A program made the position numbers and the translations under genes. The notes beneath the pieces were generated by a model. It was given only the letters and a program-made list of their open reading frames with translations, had not been told where the DNA came from and made no database searches. A DNA stretch of 29,171 bases from Spirochaetota bacterium (GTDB lineage: Bacteria > Spirochaetota > UBA12135 > COTS27 > JAFLEE01), in the NCBI GenBank assembly GCA_017302015.1, contig JAFLEE010000070.1, positions 1 through 29,171 on the forward strand, given 5' to 3'. Positions 7,107-16,206 of the stretch are shown piece by piece; position 1 is the first letter of the stretch; the number at the start of each line of letters is the position of its first letter.

Positions 7107-10100
7107 CGTGAAACGTTGGTTGATCCTGATCCTGATCGCCTCCCGCTTGCCCGCCGGCACACCTTCCTTAATCCAGGAATGGTCGGCCGAGAAGATAACC
7201 GGCCTCACCCTCTACGCGGCTGATGGTTACCTCGCGGCGCTCAAGCCGGGCGGCGAGGTCAAAACCCCCGATGGACGCGCCACGATCGCGATCTCCCTGG
7301 ATCGCTTCCGCCAGGAGGCGGTCGCCTGGGACGTGCAGCTCCTTTGCCCCCTCCTGGGCGGGCTCAAAAGCAACCAAACTTACGAAGTTTCGTTCCCGTG
7401 CAAAGCCACGGCCTCCGGCGTGATCCAGATGGCTGTGGCTCAGACGGAAAAACCCTGGGCCGTACTGCCGGGCGCCACGGGCCAATTGGAAGCCGGCGTG
7501 GAATGGCGAACAGGCCGTTTGGTCTTCACCGCCCAAAAGGACCACGGCGAGCCCTTGGCGGTGCCCCGCTTCATGCTGGCAAAATTCGGAGCGCCGGCGA
7601 CCATCTATTGCGGGCCCATCCAGCTTCGCGAACTCCCGAAAAAGCTGCCCATCGGGCTCGACCCTCAATGGCAATTGTTCCTCGGGGTCGATACGCCTTC
7701 GAATTTTAGCGAGGTGCCCCAGAGCCTCGCAGGCAAACAAGGGGTCGTTCGCCCTCGCATGGTCACGCTCGCCAGCGGCACGCTCGATCTCGGCGCCTTG
7801 TCCGGGGAAATCCACGCCAAGGATTGCGCCGTCCTCTTCAACGCATTTGAATGCAGGGAAGCAGGTTCCATGCGGATCGGGGTGTCGGCGGATTGGTGGG
7901 TCGAGATCTTCTTGAACGGCGAGAAAGTGTACGGAACCATCCCGGCCGGGAACCAGTCGCAGGCGTTCATCCCCGATGACCATGTCTTTGAACTCCCCGT
8001 CCGGGTCGGGCGAAATCTCCTGGCGGCGAAAGTACTCAGTGGCTCCAAGGGTTGGCGCTTCGTTTGCGGATCGCCGACGCGCGCGCCCGACGATCCGGGC
8101 TTTTTCGTCGTCCGGCCCGGCGCGGCCTGGAAACCCGTCAATATGGATGCCCTCGCCGTGAAACCGGGCACCGCGCTCGATTTCTCGAGCCTCCTGGGGC
8201 CGCGGCATGAAGCAGGACGTGAGGGACGGGTGATCATCAACGGCGAAGGACGCCTCGCCTTCGAAAAAAACCCCGATCGCGCGGTGCGATTCTTCTCATT
8301 CAATACGTCGCTATCCTATTGGCGGGCGAAAGCGCACACCTGGACCCACCGAGATATCGAAGAATTTTCCTCGCGCACGGCGCGGCAGGGCTATAATATG
8401 CTGCGCCTTCATTACATCGATCGTTTCCTATTGGGCCACAAGGTCCATAACCGCCCCTTGAGGTCGATGAAAGAGACCAAGATCCCCCAGCGCGCCACTG
8501 AAATCGCCTTCGACGCTTCCAACCTAGACCGTTTCGATTATGCGGTCGCTTGCCTCAAGAAAGACGGGATCTCGATCAACCTCGATTTGATGTCCGCGAC
8601 CACCGGCTATACGATGGCCTATCCCGGGAAAGACCCCGCGGAAGACAGTTTCCGCATACAACTGTTCTTCAATCCCGAGTACCGCCGGCACTGGGAGGCC
8701 GCCACCGAATTCCTATTGAACCACACCAACCCCTACACCGGACTCAAACTCAAAGAAGACCCCGCGCTCGCCATCGTCGAACCTTATAACGAACAAGATC
8801 TCCTGCTCTACGAAAAAAATCAGATGGCGGCCTTCGCGCCGGCCTTCAAGGCATTCCTCGAGAAAAAGTACCTTGGGGATGGCGAATTGCGCCGGGCATG
8901 GAAACGCGATGATGCCTCGCTCGAGTCGCTCCCGCCCATCGACGAAGAATCCCTCAGGCGGGGCGACCCCATGGCCGCCGATCAAGCCCATTTCCTGGTC
9001 CAAACCCTGAAGGCCCAAAATGCCTGGTATCTCGGGGTCCTCCGCCGCTGCGGCTATCCAGGTCTCGTCACCCAATGGGACATGATCATGCGCACGCTCG
9101 AACTGGCCGTGCGCGCTGAAATGCCAGTGATCGCCCAGCATACCTATTTCGCGCACCCGAATAAGGTCCCCACGAAGAATTTGGTCACGAAAGGTTCCAA
9201 CGCCGGGTTCTCGGGCGGATTTGAAAATGACGTGATCGTCTCCCAGGACAGTTCCCTCAACTCGAGCTATTTCCGTTCGGCCGCGGCCATCCGGTTCCTA
9301 GACCGTCCGTTCATGATCACCGAGTATTCCCATTCGGCATTCAACCGTTTCCGCCACGAGCGGGGCCTCTATTTCGGGGCCTATGCCGCGCTCCAGGGGT
9401 GGGATTCGATCGCCGCCCACGGCAACCTTCCCGTGGTGGTCGACGCGGGTTATCTCGACCCGTTCTGCAATTTTGAAAACGCCCAAGATCCCATTTCCCG
9501 CGCGAGCGAGACCCTCGCGGCACTCGCTTGGCTGCGCGCCGATGTGAAAGGGGCCTCCCACACCGTACAAATGACGCTCTCCAACGGGACCCTCTTCCCG
9601 AAGTTCACCCTGGCCGCGATCGGCGATGACTACGCCAAGTTGGGTCTCCTGACGCGTATCGGGATCGGCTACCCCGAGGTCAAACCGCTCGCTCCCGTCG
9701 GGAAACCGCGCACCGATTGGGAAATCAGCCCCCAGGAATTCTCGCCGCTGAACGTCTCGCAATGGTACGCCTCCGCTTCATCGACCGATGGAAAGACCTT
9801 CCCGGGTCTCCTCGGAGAACTTCGGCGGCGCGGCATGTTGCCGGCCACCAATGCCACGGATTACGATCGACGCGTTTTCCAGAGCGAAACCGGCGAGGTG
9901 ACGCTGCAGGGGAACACCGAGACGATGACCGTCATCGCCCCCCGCCTGGAAGGGGCCATCATCAAAAAAAACACCCCCGTTCGCCTGGGTTCTCTGGAGA
10001 TCGCCTCCTGTTCCCGCCCGGCTTCGGTGGCGATCGCTTCCTTGGAGGCCGGGCGCGGGATCCGGGACGCCAAGCGTTTGCTGCTCGTTTTCGCCACCGA

Positions 10101-10368
10101 TGCGCTCAATACCGGCATGAGTTTCGAAAACTCATCCCGCATGTTGATGCTCGATGTCGGCCACACGCCCGTTTTGGTCGAGACCGCCGCACTCCGCCTG
10201 GGGATCCGCACGACCCACCCCGAAGCGGCTGCGGTTTATTCCCTATACCTCGACGGCACGCGGGCGGAACCGATCGCAAGTTCCAACGATCAAGGTGTCC
10301 TCTCGATCGCGATCGACACCTCCCTCTTGAAATACGGGACCCCGTATTTCGAGATCATCTTTCCGTGA
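7099..10368 (+). CDS. Large secreted glycoside hydrolase, clan GH-A-like TIM barrel
   Basis: A 1089-aa exported protein. Residues 1-20 are a signal peptide (VKRWLILILIASRLPAG). Residues about 25-180 look like a CBM4/9-type beta-sandwich. Residues about 195-330 look like a second sandwich related to GH2 N-terminal or PA14 domains (SADWWVEIFLNGEKVYG). The catalytic barrel spans about residues 385-830. It contains IVEPYNEQ with N564 and E565 as the likely strand-4 Asn-Glu acid/base pair, and FMITEYSHS with E742 as the likely strand-7 nucleophile. This pairing defines clan GH-A (GH2, 5, 42 and others). I cannot assign a family. A beta-rich C-terminal region of about 250 residues follows. It is co-transcribed with, and overlaps, the sugar-responsive regulator, so the regulator probably senses a product of this enzyme. 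Confidence 0.75.
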   Translation: MPNVKRWLILILIASRLPAGTPSLIQEWSAEKITGLTLYAADGYLAALKPGGEVKTPDGRATIAISLDRFRQEAVAWDVQLLCPLLGGLKSNQTYEVSFPCKATASGVIQMAVAQTEKPWAVLPGATGQLEAGVEWRTGRLVFTAQKDHGEPLAVPRFMLAKFGAPATIYCGPIQLRELPKKLPIGLDPQWQLFLGVDTPSNFSEVPQSLAGKQGVVRPRMVTLASGTLDLGALSGEIHAKDCAVLFNAFECREAGSMRIGVSADWWVEIFLNGEKVYGTIPAGNQSQAFIPDDHVFELPVRVGRNLLAAKVLSGSKGWRFVCGSPTRAPDDPGFFVVRPGAAWKPVNMDALAVKPGTALDFSSLLGPRHEAGREGRVIINGEGRLAFEKNPDRAVRFFSFNTSLSYWRAKAHTWTHRDIEEFSSRTARQGYNMLRLHYIDRFLLGHKVHNRPLRSMKETKIPQRATEIAFDASNLDRFDYAVACLKKDGISINLDLMSATTGYTMAYPGKDPAEDSFRIQLFFNPEYRRHWEAATEFLLNHTNPYTGLKLKEDPALAIVEPYNEQDLLLYEKNQMAAFAPAFKAFLEKKYLGDGELRRAWKRDDASLESLPPIDEESLRRGDPMAADQAHFLVQTLKAQNAWYLGVLRRCGYPGLVTQWDMIMRTLELAVRAEMPVIAQHTYFAHPNKVPTKNLVTKGSNAGFSGGFENDVIVSQDSSLNSSYFRSAAAIRFLDRPFMITEYSHSAFNRFRHERGLYFGAYAALQGWDSIAAHGNLPVVVDAGYLDPFCNFENAQDPISRASETLAALAWLRADVKGASHTVQMTLSNGTLFPKFTLAAIGDDYAKLGLLTRIGIGYPEVKPLAPVGKPRTDWEISPQEFSPLNVSQWYASASSTDGKTFPGLLGELRRRGMLPATNATDYDRRVFQSETGEVTLQGNTETMTVIAPRLEGAIIKKNTPVRLGSLEIASCSRPASVAIASLEAGRGIRDAKRLLLVFATDALNTGMSFENSSRMLMLDVGHTPVLVETAALRLGIRTTHPEAAAVYSLYLDGTRAEPIASSNDQGVLSIAIDTSLLKYGTPYFEIIFP

Positions 10369-10424
10369 CGAACCCTCGAGTGACTTGACCGTGCGCGGTC
10401 ATCGGGGCCTTTTGCCAGGTCCAA

Positions 10425-10444
10425 CGGAGGGGGCTCCCCTTCCG
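10425..10444 (+). other. GC hairpin between the glycosidase and rhamnosidase genes
   Basis: The 285-base gap 10369-10653 holds no gene. An 8-base-pair stem (one G-U pair) with a GCTC loop occurs at 10425-10444, 57 bases after the upstream stop codon. No uridine run follows, so it is not a classical intrinsic terminator. It may instead protect the 3' end of the operon RNA. Confidence 0.25.
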
Positions 10445-10653
10445 GAGAACGCGCGCGCGGCCGAAGCGCCTTTCCGCAGGTTCGGTTTGGATCGATCCCC
10501 CGTCGTTTGGGGTTGCATCAAGTGACTTGGGTGGAATAAGTCCATCCGCAAGGGATTCGTTTCTATGGCAGCCCCGACCCCTTTGGTCTAAGATTTGTTT
10601 GGCAGGAAAGGATCGAGGGGGTTGCCTCCTGTTCTTTTCCCAAGGAGCCTTGG

Positions 10654-13326
10654 ATGCCGCATCCTCACGCCGATCTCGAGATCACCGATCTTCGGACCGA
10701 ATACCGCGTCAATCCCCTCGGCATCCCGACCCGCCAGCCTCGGTTCTCCTGGCGCCTCTCCAGCGCGCGCCGAGGGGCCCGCCAAGTCTCCTACCGCATC
10801 CTCGTCGCCTCCTCGCCGGAGCTCGCCCAACCCGGGAAAGCCGACCGATGGGATAGCGGGCGCATCCGCTCGGGAGAATCCATCGCCATCGCCTACCGCG
10901 GGAAACCCCTTTCGGGTAGCGAACGCGGCCATTGGGCCGTCCTTGTGGGCGATGAAACGGGGGCGGAGACCCGCTCCACCGGGGAGGCCTGGTTCGAGAC
11001 CGCCCCCGACGAGAGCGATTGGAAGGCCCGCTGGATCGGTTGGACGGCCGGTTGGAACGGGCAGGCCCTGTGTTTCCGCCGAAGCTTCTCCCTCGACCGC
11101 CGCATCGCCCGCGCCCGCATCCACGTGGCCGGCCTGGGCTATTACGAACTCCGCCTGAACGGCGCGAAGGTCGGGGACCGGGTGCTCGACCCGGCCTGGA
11201 CGGCTTATGACAAGCGCATCCTCTATTCGACCTACGACCTCACCGATTCGCTCCGGCCGGGCGAGAACGTCCTCGGGGTGCTCGTGGGGAACGGCTGGCA
11301 CGGCATGCCGAAACTCATCGCCCAACTCATGCTGTGGGACGACGCGGGCCGCCTCGAGGTGATCGCCACCGGCACCGAACCCGTCTTCGTCCAACCGCGC
11401 TGGCTGGTCGCGCCTTCCCCCATCACCCAGAATAGCGTCTACGACGGCGAAACCTACGACGCGCGCCTGGAAATACCCGGGTGGGACGAGCCCGGCTTCA
11501 AGCCGCCCCCCGCCAAGACCCCCGAGGCCTGGCGCCTCATGGGGGCCGTGCCCGTGGACGCCCCCGGGGGACGGCTCCTTCCCCAGGACATGGAACCCAT
11601 CCGCGTGGTCGGCCAACTCGCCGCGGTTTCGATCCGGGAACCGTCCCCCGGCGTCCACGTCTTCGATTTCGGGCAGAATATCGCGGGTTGGTGCGCCCTC
11701 CGCTTGGCGGGGAACGCGGGGCAGAAGGTGGTCCTGCGCTTCGCGGAAATCCTCGCGGAAGACGGCACGATCGACCAGGGCAATCTGCGCACGGCACGGG
11801 CCACCGATACCTATATCCTGAAGGGCGGGGCGATGGAGTATTGGGAACCCCGCTTCACCTACCACGGGTTCCGCTACGTCCAGGTCGAGGGCCTGCCGTC
11901 CGCGCCCGACGGGGCGACCCTCGTGGCGAAGATCGTGCGCTCGCAAGTCGAGGCGTCGGGCGATTTCTCCTGCAGCCACCCCCTCATCGACCGCATCCAC
12001 CAGAACGCCCGATGGACGGAAGCGGGCAATCTCCACGGCCTGCCCACCGATTGCCCCCAGCGCGACGAGCGCATGGGCTGGCTCAACGACCTCACCGTGC
12101 GCGCCGAGGCCGCCGTGCGCCATTTCCACCTCCCGCGGCTTTATGCCAAGTTCATGGACGATATCACCGATACCCAGGACGCCAGCGGCGCCATCGCCGA
12201 TACCGCGCCGATGAAATGGGGCAACCGGCCGGCCGACCCGGTGGACGCCTCCTACGCCCTCCTTCCCTGGATCCTCTACGCCCATTATGGCGACGCGCGC
12301 ACCCTCGCCGGGCACTACCCGAACCTCACGGCGTGGTTCCATTGCCTAGAGCGGTTGTCTAAAAACGGCGTGCTCGAACATAGCCTCTACGGGGATTGGG
12401 CGCCCCCGATCGCCGAAGGGAGAAACGGGAGCGCGCACCCGGCCCATACCCCGGCGGCCCTGATGTCCACCGGATATTTCCTCTATCTCGCGCGCCTCCT
12501 CTCCCGCATCGCCGGGGCCTTGGGGAAGCGCGGGGACGCCCGGCGATTCCAAAAACACGAGGCCCGCATCGCCCGGGCCTTCCATGAAACCTTCTGGGAC
12601 GGGGCGCGCGGCGTCTACGGGAGCGGGAACCAAGCGTGCCTCGTTTTTCCCCTCTGGCTCGACATCGTGCCAGACTCCCGACGGAAGGCCTGCATGGACA
12701 GCCTGGTCGCCGACCTCCACGCCCACGACCTCCACGTCACCACGGGGAATCTCTGCACCCGATACTTGTTCGAAGTCCTCTCCCGCGAGGGCCGCGGGGA
12801 CCTCGCCATCGGCATCCTCTCCCAGACCAGCTACCCCTCCTACGGCTACATGATCGAGCACGGCGCCACCACGATCTGGGAGCGCTGGGAACTGGGAGGA
12901 ACGGGGATGAACTCCTATAACCACCCCATGTACGGCTCCGTGGCGCTTTGGATGCACCGGGATCTCGCCGGCCTCGACCTCGATGAACTCGCCCCGGGAT
13001 TTTCCCGGGCCCGCATCCGCCCCCGGATCCCGCCGCAGATCGAGCACGCCCGGGCCTCGCTCCAAACGGTCCGCGGCCGCGTCGCGGTTTCTTGGAGGAA
13101 ATCGGGCCCTTCCCTTCTCCTCGATCTCGAGATCCCCGCGAACATGGAAGCGGAACTGATCCTTCCGCCGGAATATTCGGGGGCGCTCACGGAAGGGGGA
13201 ACGGTCCTCGCTCCGACCTCGAAAGGCGGCAAGATCCCGGGCATGGGACGAATCGCGAAGGATCCGGGGGGATGGAAACTCGCACTGGGATCGGGCGCCT
13301 ATCATTTCGAGGTGGGCCAAGCCTAG
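10654..13326 (+). CDS. Alpha-L-rhamnosidase, glycoside hydrolase family 78
   Basis: A complete 890-aa GH78 enzyme that removes terminal alpha-L-rhamnose by inversion. Domain order fits the family. The N-terminal beta-sandwich starts LEITDLRTEYRVNPLGI (about 8-110). A second sandwich domain contains GLGYYELRLNGAKVGDRVLDPAWTAYDKR. The rhamnosidase B-type domain contains VHVFDFGQNIAGW. The (alpha/alpha)6 barrel then carries DCPQRDERMGW, in which D466 begins the motif and E472 is the expected general acid. TIWERWE supplies E743 as general base, and a C-terminal sandwich closes the protein. There is no signal peptide, so it acts in the cytoplasm on imported rhamnosides. AAGGAG (10642-10647) lies six bases before the ATG. 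The 285-base gap from the upstream glycosidase suggests an independent promoter, which I could not place. Confidence 0.93.
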   Translation: MPHPHADLEITDLRTEYRVNPLGIPTRQPRFSWRLSSARRGARQVSYRILVASSPELAQPGKADRWDSGRIRSGESIAIAYRGKPLSGSERGHWAVLVGDETGAETRSTGEAWFETAPDESDWKARWIGWTAGWNGQALCFRRSFSLDRRIARARIHVAGLGYYELRLNGAKVGDRVLDPAWTAYDKRILYSTYDLTDSLRPGENVLGVLVGNGWHGMPKLIAQLMLWDDAGRLEVIATGTEPVFVQPRWLVAPSPITQNSVYDGETYDARLEIPGWDEPGFKPPPAKTPEAWRLMGAVPVDAPGGRLLPQDMEPIRVVGQLAAVSIREPSPGVHVFDFGQNIAGWCALRLAGNAGQKVVLRFAEILAEDGTIDQGNLRTARATDTYILKGGAMEYWEPRFTYHGFRYVQVEGLPSAPDGATLVAKIVRSQVEASGDFSCSHPLIDRIHQNARWTEAGNLHGLPTDCPQRDERMGWLNDLTVRAEAAVRHFHLPRLYAKFMDDITDTQDASGAIADTAPMKWGNRPADPVDASYALLPWILYAHYGDARTLAGHYPNLTAWFHCLERLSKNGVLEHSLYGDWAPPIAEGRNGSAHPAHTPAALMSTGYFLYLARLLSRIAGALGKRGDARRFQKHEARIARAFHETFWDGARGVYGSGNQACLVFPLWLDIVPDSRRKACMDSLVADLHAHDLHVTTGNLCTRYLFEVLSREGRGDLAIGILSQTSYPSYGYMIEHGATTIWERWELGGTGMNSYNHPMYGSVALWMHRDLAGLDLDELAPGFSRARIRPRIPPQIEHARASLQTVRGRVAVSWRKSGPSLLLDLEIPANMEAELILPPEYSGALTEGGTVLAPTSKGGKIPGMGRIAKDPGGWKLALGSGAYHFEVGQA

Positions 13327-13405
13327 GCGCCCGTCCCCTGGCACATCGCGGGAGCCTGCAGCAGAACCTGAGCACCGGGGCCGAGGCCGTGACGGCCCAC
13401 GAGAA

Positions 13406-13522
13406 CTAGTTCAGGAACCCCAGGCGCTTGAGGACGGGGAGGGTGTTGGGAAGCGGATCCTTGGCTGAAGTCGCCCACCGGAGTGCGGGATGGGCCAAAC
13501 TCCCCGGCGGAAGCCCGCTCTC
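13406..13522 (-). pseudogene. In-frame 38-codon extension or gene remnant after the binding-protein stop
   Basis: The reading frame of the solute-binding protein stays open for 38 codons past its TAG and ends at another TAG. The translated stretch (including DPLPNTLPVLKRLGFLN) has third positions rich in G and C like neighbouring genes and looks protein-like. It might be a C-terminal tail cut off by a nonsense mutation, the 3' remnant of a deleted permease or other gene, or chance in GC-rich DNA. I do not recognise the family. The rest of the gap to the convergent GH78 gene shows only short palindromes and no intrinsic terminator. Confidence 0.3.
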
Positions 13523-14995
13523 CTATTTCTTCGCCGCGACCACCGCCCGCAGGAACCGGTTGTCGATGAGTTCGAGGGGCACCTTGCCCCCGCTCGCCTT
13601 GATCCCGTCGATCTTCTTCTGCTTCTCCAACCCGGCGGCGTGGGCAATGGCCAGATCGCGGTGGCGCCCCAGGAAGCGCCGCATCTCCTGGTCGATGGAA
13701 GCCGCGAGATCCCGGGCCGTCTCCTCGGCCGTCGATACGCCGCTGACGAAGGCCTGGAGGAGCTTGTTCTCGATCTTGGCCTGCTCCGTATAGAGGAGAT
13801 AGGGGCTCAGGTCGCGGGTGCGGGCGTACTTCTTGGCGATTTCGGCCCAGCCCTGGTGCAGCGCCCATTCATTGGGGTGCTCGGCGGGGGTGCGGTACTC
13901 CGGCCGGTCCACAAAGCGGGGCGACGGCGGCAGGGCGTCGGCGTCGTGGACGATGTGGAGGTTGTACTCTTCGCTGCGCAAGAAGCCGAGGAAGCGGTGG
14001 GCGAGTTCCCGGTTGTGCGTTCCCGCATAGAGGCTGATGGCGCGGGTCTGGCAGACGGCGTTGGGGAAGCCGCCGTGGGGAACCAGGGTGGCCGACCATT
14101 CGGTCTTGCTGCCCATGGCGCGCATCTGGATGAGGGCCCACCGGCCCGTGTAGGCCATGGCGAAGTTCCCCTTATTGAGGAGTTGGAAGGTGGCGCCGCC
14201 GTACCCCTGGTCGGCGGAGAACGAGGCCGCTTCCGCGGCGGTGGGCATGAGGTGGTCGTCGTAGATCCAGCGGTAATAGCGCTTGAGGAGCGCGACCAGG
14301 TCCGGCCCACCGAGGGCGCAGGCGGTGAAGGTCTCGTTGAAGGTGGCGATGCCCGAGGCCCGGCGCAGCGCCTCGAAATTGAGGTCGCCGCAGAAGAAGG
14401 CGTCTTGGCGCTTCTTGCCGGCGTTGGCGCGCTTGGTGAACGCGCGCCCCTGGGTCTCCCACTGATCGAGGGTCTCGATCATGGCCGGGGGCTCGAGGCC
14501 CAGGCTGCGGAACACGGTGTTATTGACCATGAGGCCGGGGACGGAGAAGCTCGCCGGGAAACCGTACTGCTTCGCGCCGCCCTTGTCGGCGAGGAAGATC
14601 TCTTCGCGCAGGGCGGGCCAGATTTCGGCGTCGGGATAGCCGTAGACCTTCTCGAGGTCGGTGACGCCGGCGAGGATGCCCATCTCGTGGAGGAACCCCA
14701 GGTTGGGGCTCGGGACGTCGATGAGGTCGCCCGCGACGCCGGTGACGCCCTGCACCACGGTCTTCTGCATGCCGGTATTGGCGGGGTCGACGCGCACTTC
14801 CACGTCGGGATAGCCCTTCTTCTTGAGCCAGACGCGGAAGAGCCGCACCTGCTCGACACGGGCCGGGTTGGGATCGGTCACCCAATAGAGAACGGGCGCG
14901 CTGGATCCGGCGATCAGGTTCGTGCCGTGGCGGTAGGTCACGACCTGGGAAAAGATGATGAGCGCGCTGAGCATGGCGAAGAAGAGGGTTTTCAT
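13523..14995 (-). CDS. Sugar ABC transporter solute-binding protein (family 1-like)
   Basis: A 490-aa extracellular solute-binding protein. MKTLFFAMLSALIIFSQVV is a signal or membrane anchor with no lipobox cysteine. It is followed by the family-like opening APVLYWVTDPNPARVEQVRLFRVWLKK and then VVQGVTGVAGDLIDVPSPN, GFPASFSVPGLMVNNTVFRSLGL, ALGGPDLVALLKRYYRWIYDDHLMPT and GKGNFAMAYTGRWAL-like segments. These match the bilobal proteins that feed MalF/MalG-type sugar permeases. No permease or ATPase gene is present beside it, so partners must be encoded elsewhere. The ATG at 14995 is preferred to a longer frame start at 15178, because the hydrophobic segment then begins at residue 3 and GAGG lies upstream. 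It is divergent from an AraC gene, which probably controls it. Confidence 0.87.
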   Translation of the reverse strand: MKTLFFAMLSALIIFSQVVTYRHGTNLIAGSSAPVLYWVTDPNPARVEQVRLFRVWLKKKGYPDVEVRVDPANTGMQKTVVQGVTGVAGDLIDVPSPNLGFLHEMGILAGVTDLEKVYGYPDAEIWPALREEIFLADKGGAKQYGFPASFSVPGLMVNNTVFRSLGLEPPAMIETLDQWETQGRAFTKRANAGKKRQDAFFCGDLNFEALRRASGIATFNETFTACALGGPDLVALLKRYYRWIYDDHLMPTAAEAASFSADQGYGGATFQLLNKGNFAMAYTGRWALIQMRAMGSKTEWSATLVPHGGFPNAVCQTRAISLYAGTHNRELAHRFLGFLRSEEYNLHIVHDADALPPSPRFVDRPEYRTPAEHPNEWALHQGWAEIAKKYARTRDLSPYLLYTEQAKIENKLLQAFVSGVSTAEETARDLAASIDQEMRRFLGRHRDLAIAHAAGLEKQKKIDGIKASGGKVPLELIDNRFLRAVVAAKK

Positions 14996-15141
14996 CGCGG
15001 CATCCTCGCCGGCGGCCTCCGCGGGCCCTTCGGCGTTCCTTCGCCCGATTATCCCTTCGCGGGCCGCCGGAGGGAAGTCCCCGGCCACGACCACGCCCCA
15101 AGAGTGCCCCACGACGCCGGATTTGTATAAGAAGAATCGAT

Positions 15142-15171
15142 TTGGTGCAGGCACGCCCTCTCCGGTATACT
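15142..15171 (+). promoter_or_regulatory. Candidate AraC promoter implying a leaderless mRNA
   Basis: TATACT (15166-15171) ends five bases before the ATG at 15177, and a weak TTG-type -35 starts 24 bases upstream of it, at 15142. If used, transcription would start at or next to the initiation codon. An 8-base palindrome AATCGATT (15135-15142) overlaps the -35 and is flanked by AGAATC, resembling the half-site near the first AraC gene. The 181-base divergent region 14996-15176 also carries a GATAAT on the minus strand for the binding-protein gene, without a clear -35. Confidence 0.3.
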
Positions 15172-15176
15172 TCTCC

Positions 15177-16070
15177 ATGGCCGCCCGCCGGGAAGTTCCC
15201 CGTTACCGTTTCGACCACCCCTCCCCCACGAGTTTCCCCTTCCGCGTCCTGCGCCAAACCCGCCTCTCGCGGCGGAAGACGGTCTGGAACGAGCACGCCT
15301 ATTTCGAGATCGCCTTCGTCCACGAGGGCCGGGGCTTCCTCAAGACCCTCGACCGCAAGCGTCGGTTCCGCAAGGGCAGCCTGGTCTGGACCAATGTGGC
15401 CGAGCCCCACCGCTGGTTCCCCGACGAGGCGGCCGTGGTGACGTTCCTCCAATTCCACCGCCCCTTCCTCGCCGGCCTCGAACCCTTCCTATCCGATGCC
15501 CCGCGCCACCCCGAACTCTCCCTGGCCCGGTTCCTCGCGGGCGAGAGCCGGGGCTGCGCCGTCCATCCCCTCCCGCCCGCCCGACTCTTCCCGATGGGCG
15601 ACCTCATCGACTCCCTCCACCGCGAAATGGAACAGCGCGGCGACGCCTTCGATACGGCGGTGCGGGCCGGCTTCCTGAAACTCTGGGTGGAAGTGCACCG
15701 CGCCCTCGTCTGGGAGAAGGCGGGCGCGCGCCGTGCCCCTCCCGCCGCCGGCGAGCACGTGCAGTGGGCGCTCGACCATATCCAGGCCCATTTCACCGAG
15801 CCCCTCGACCTGGCCGAACTCGCCTCCCGCACCCCCTGGTCCGCCGATTATTTCTCCCGCCTCTTCAAGCGGCTCACCAGTTACCACCTCTCCGAGTACG
15901 TCAACGAAGTCCGCGTGCGCGAGGCCTGCCGGCTCCTCGACGCCGGCGCCGCCTCCGTCTCCGATGTGGCGCTGCGCGTAGGCTACCGGCATATCCCCTA
16001 TTTCAACCGCACCTTCAAATCCATCACGGGGTTTTCGCCGACGGGATACCGGAAATCCGAGCCGAATTAA
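15177..16070 (+). CDS. AraC-family transcriptional regulator
   Basis: A 297-aa AraC regulator. The N-terminal portion is a cupin-like sensor (NEHAYFEIAFVHEGRGFLKT, then KGSLVWTNVAEPHRW). The last 100 residues carry both helix-turn-helix units: LDLAELASRTPWSADYFSRLFKR, then VSDVALRVGYRHIPYFNRTFKSITGFSPTGYRK. The start at 15177 is chosen over an upstream in-frame start at 14955, which would run into the divergent binding-protein gene. Back-to-back placement with a sugar-binding protein predicts that it controls uptake. No terminator is obvious in 16071-16206, although a TATGAT at 16179-16184 could be the -10 for the next gene. Confidence 0.9.
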   Translation: MAARREVPRYRFDHPSPTSFPFRVLRQTRLSRRKTVWNEHAYFEIAFVHEGRGFLKTLDRKRRFRKGSLVWTNVAEPHRWFPDEAAVVTFLQFHRPFLAGLEPFLSDAPRHPELSLARFLAGESRGCAVHPLPPARLFPMGDLIDSLHREMEQRGDAFDTAVRAGFLKLWVEVHRALVWEKAGARRAPPAAGEHVQWALDHIQAHFTEPLDLAELASRTPWSADYFSRLFKRLTSYHLSEYVNEVRVREACRLLDAGAASVSDVALRVGYRHIPYFNRTFKSITGFSPTGYRKSEPN

Positions 16071-16206
16071 CCGCAATCGGGCGCACGAAAGCGCGACCGC
16101 GCAAACGGTCCACCCCCGCAAACGAACCCATGCCTTCGCCCATCGGGGCGCTTCCCGCGGGATCTTCCTTCTATAAGGTATGATGCGGGCATCCCCGGAG
16201 GATCCC

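Noticed and set aside
10588-12342. A 584-aa minus-strand frame opposite the GH78 gene
   Set aside because: It is antisense to the recognisable GH78 sequence with its catalytic motifs; shadow frame.
13490-15130. A 546-aa plus-strand frame opposite the solute-binding protein
   Set aside because: Low-complexity Glu/Gly/Val-rich translation typical of antisense reading; the minus strand encodes a full binding protein.
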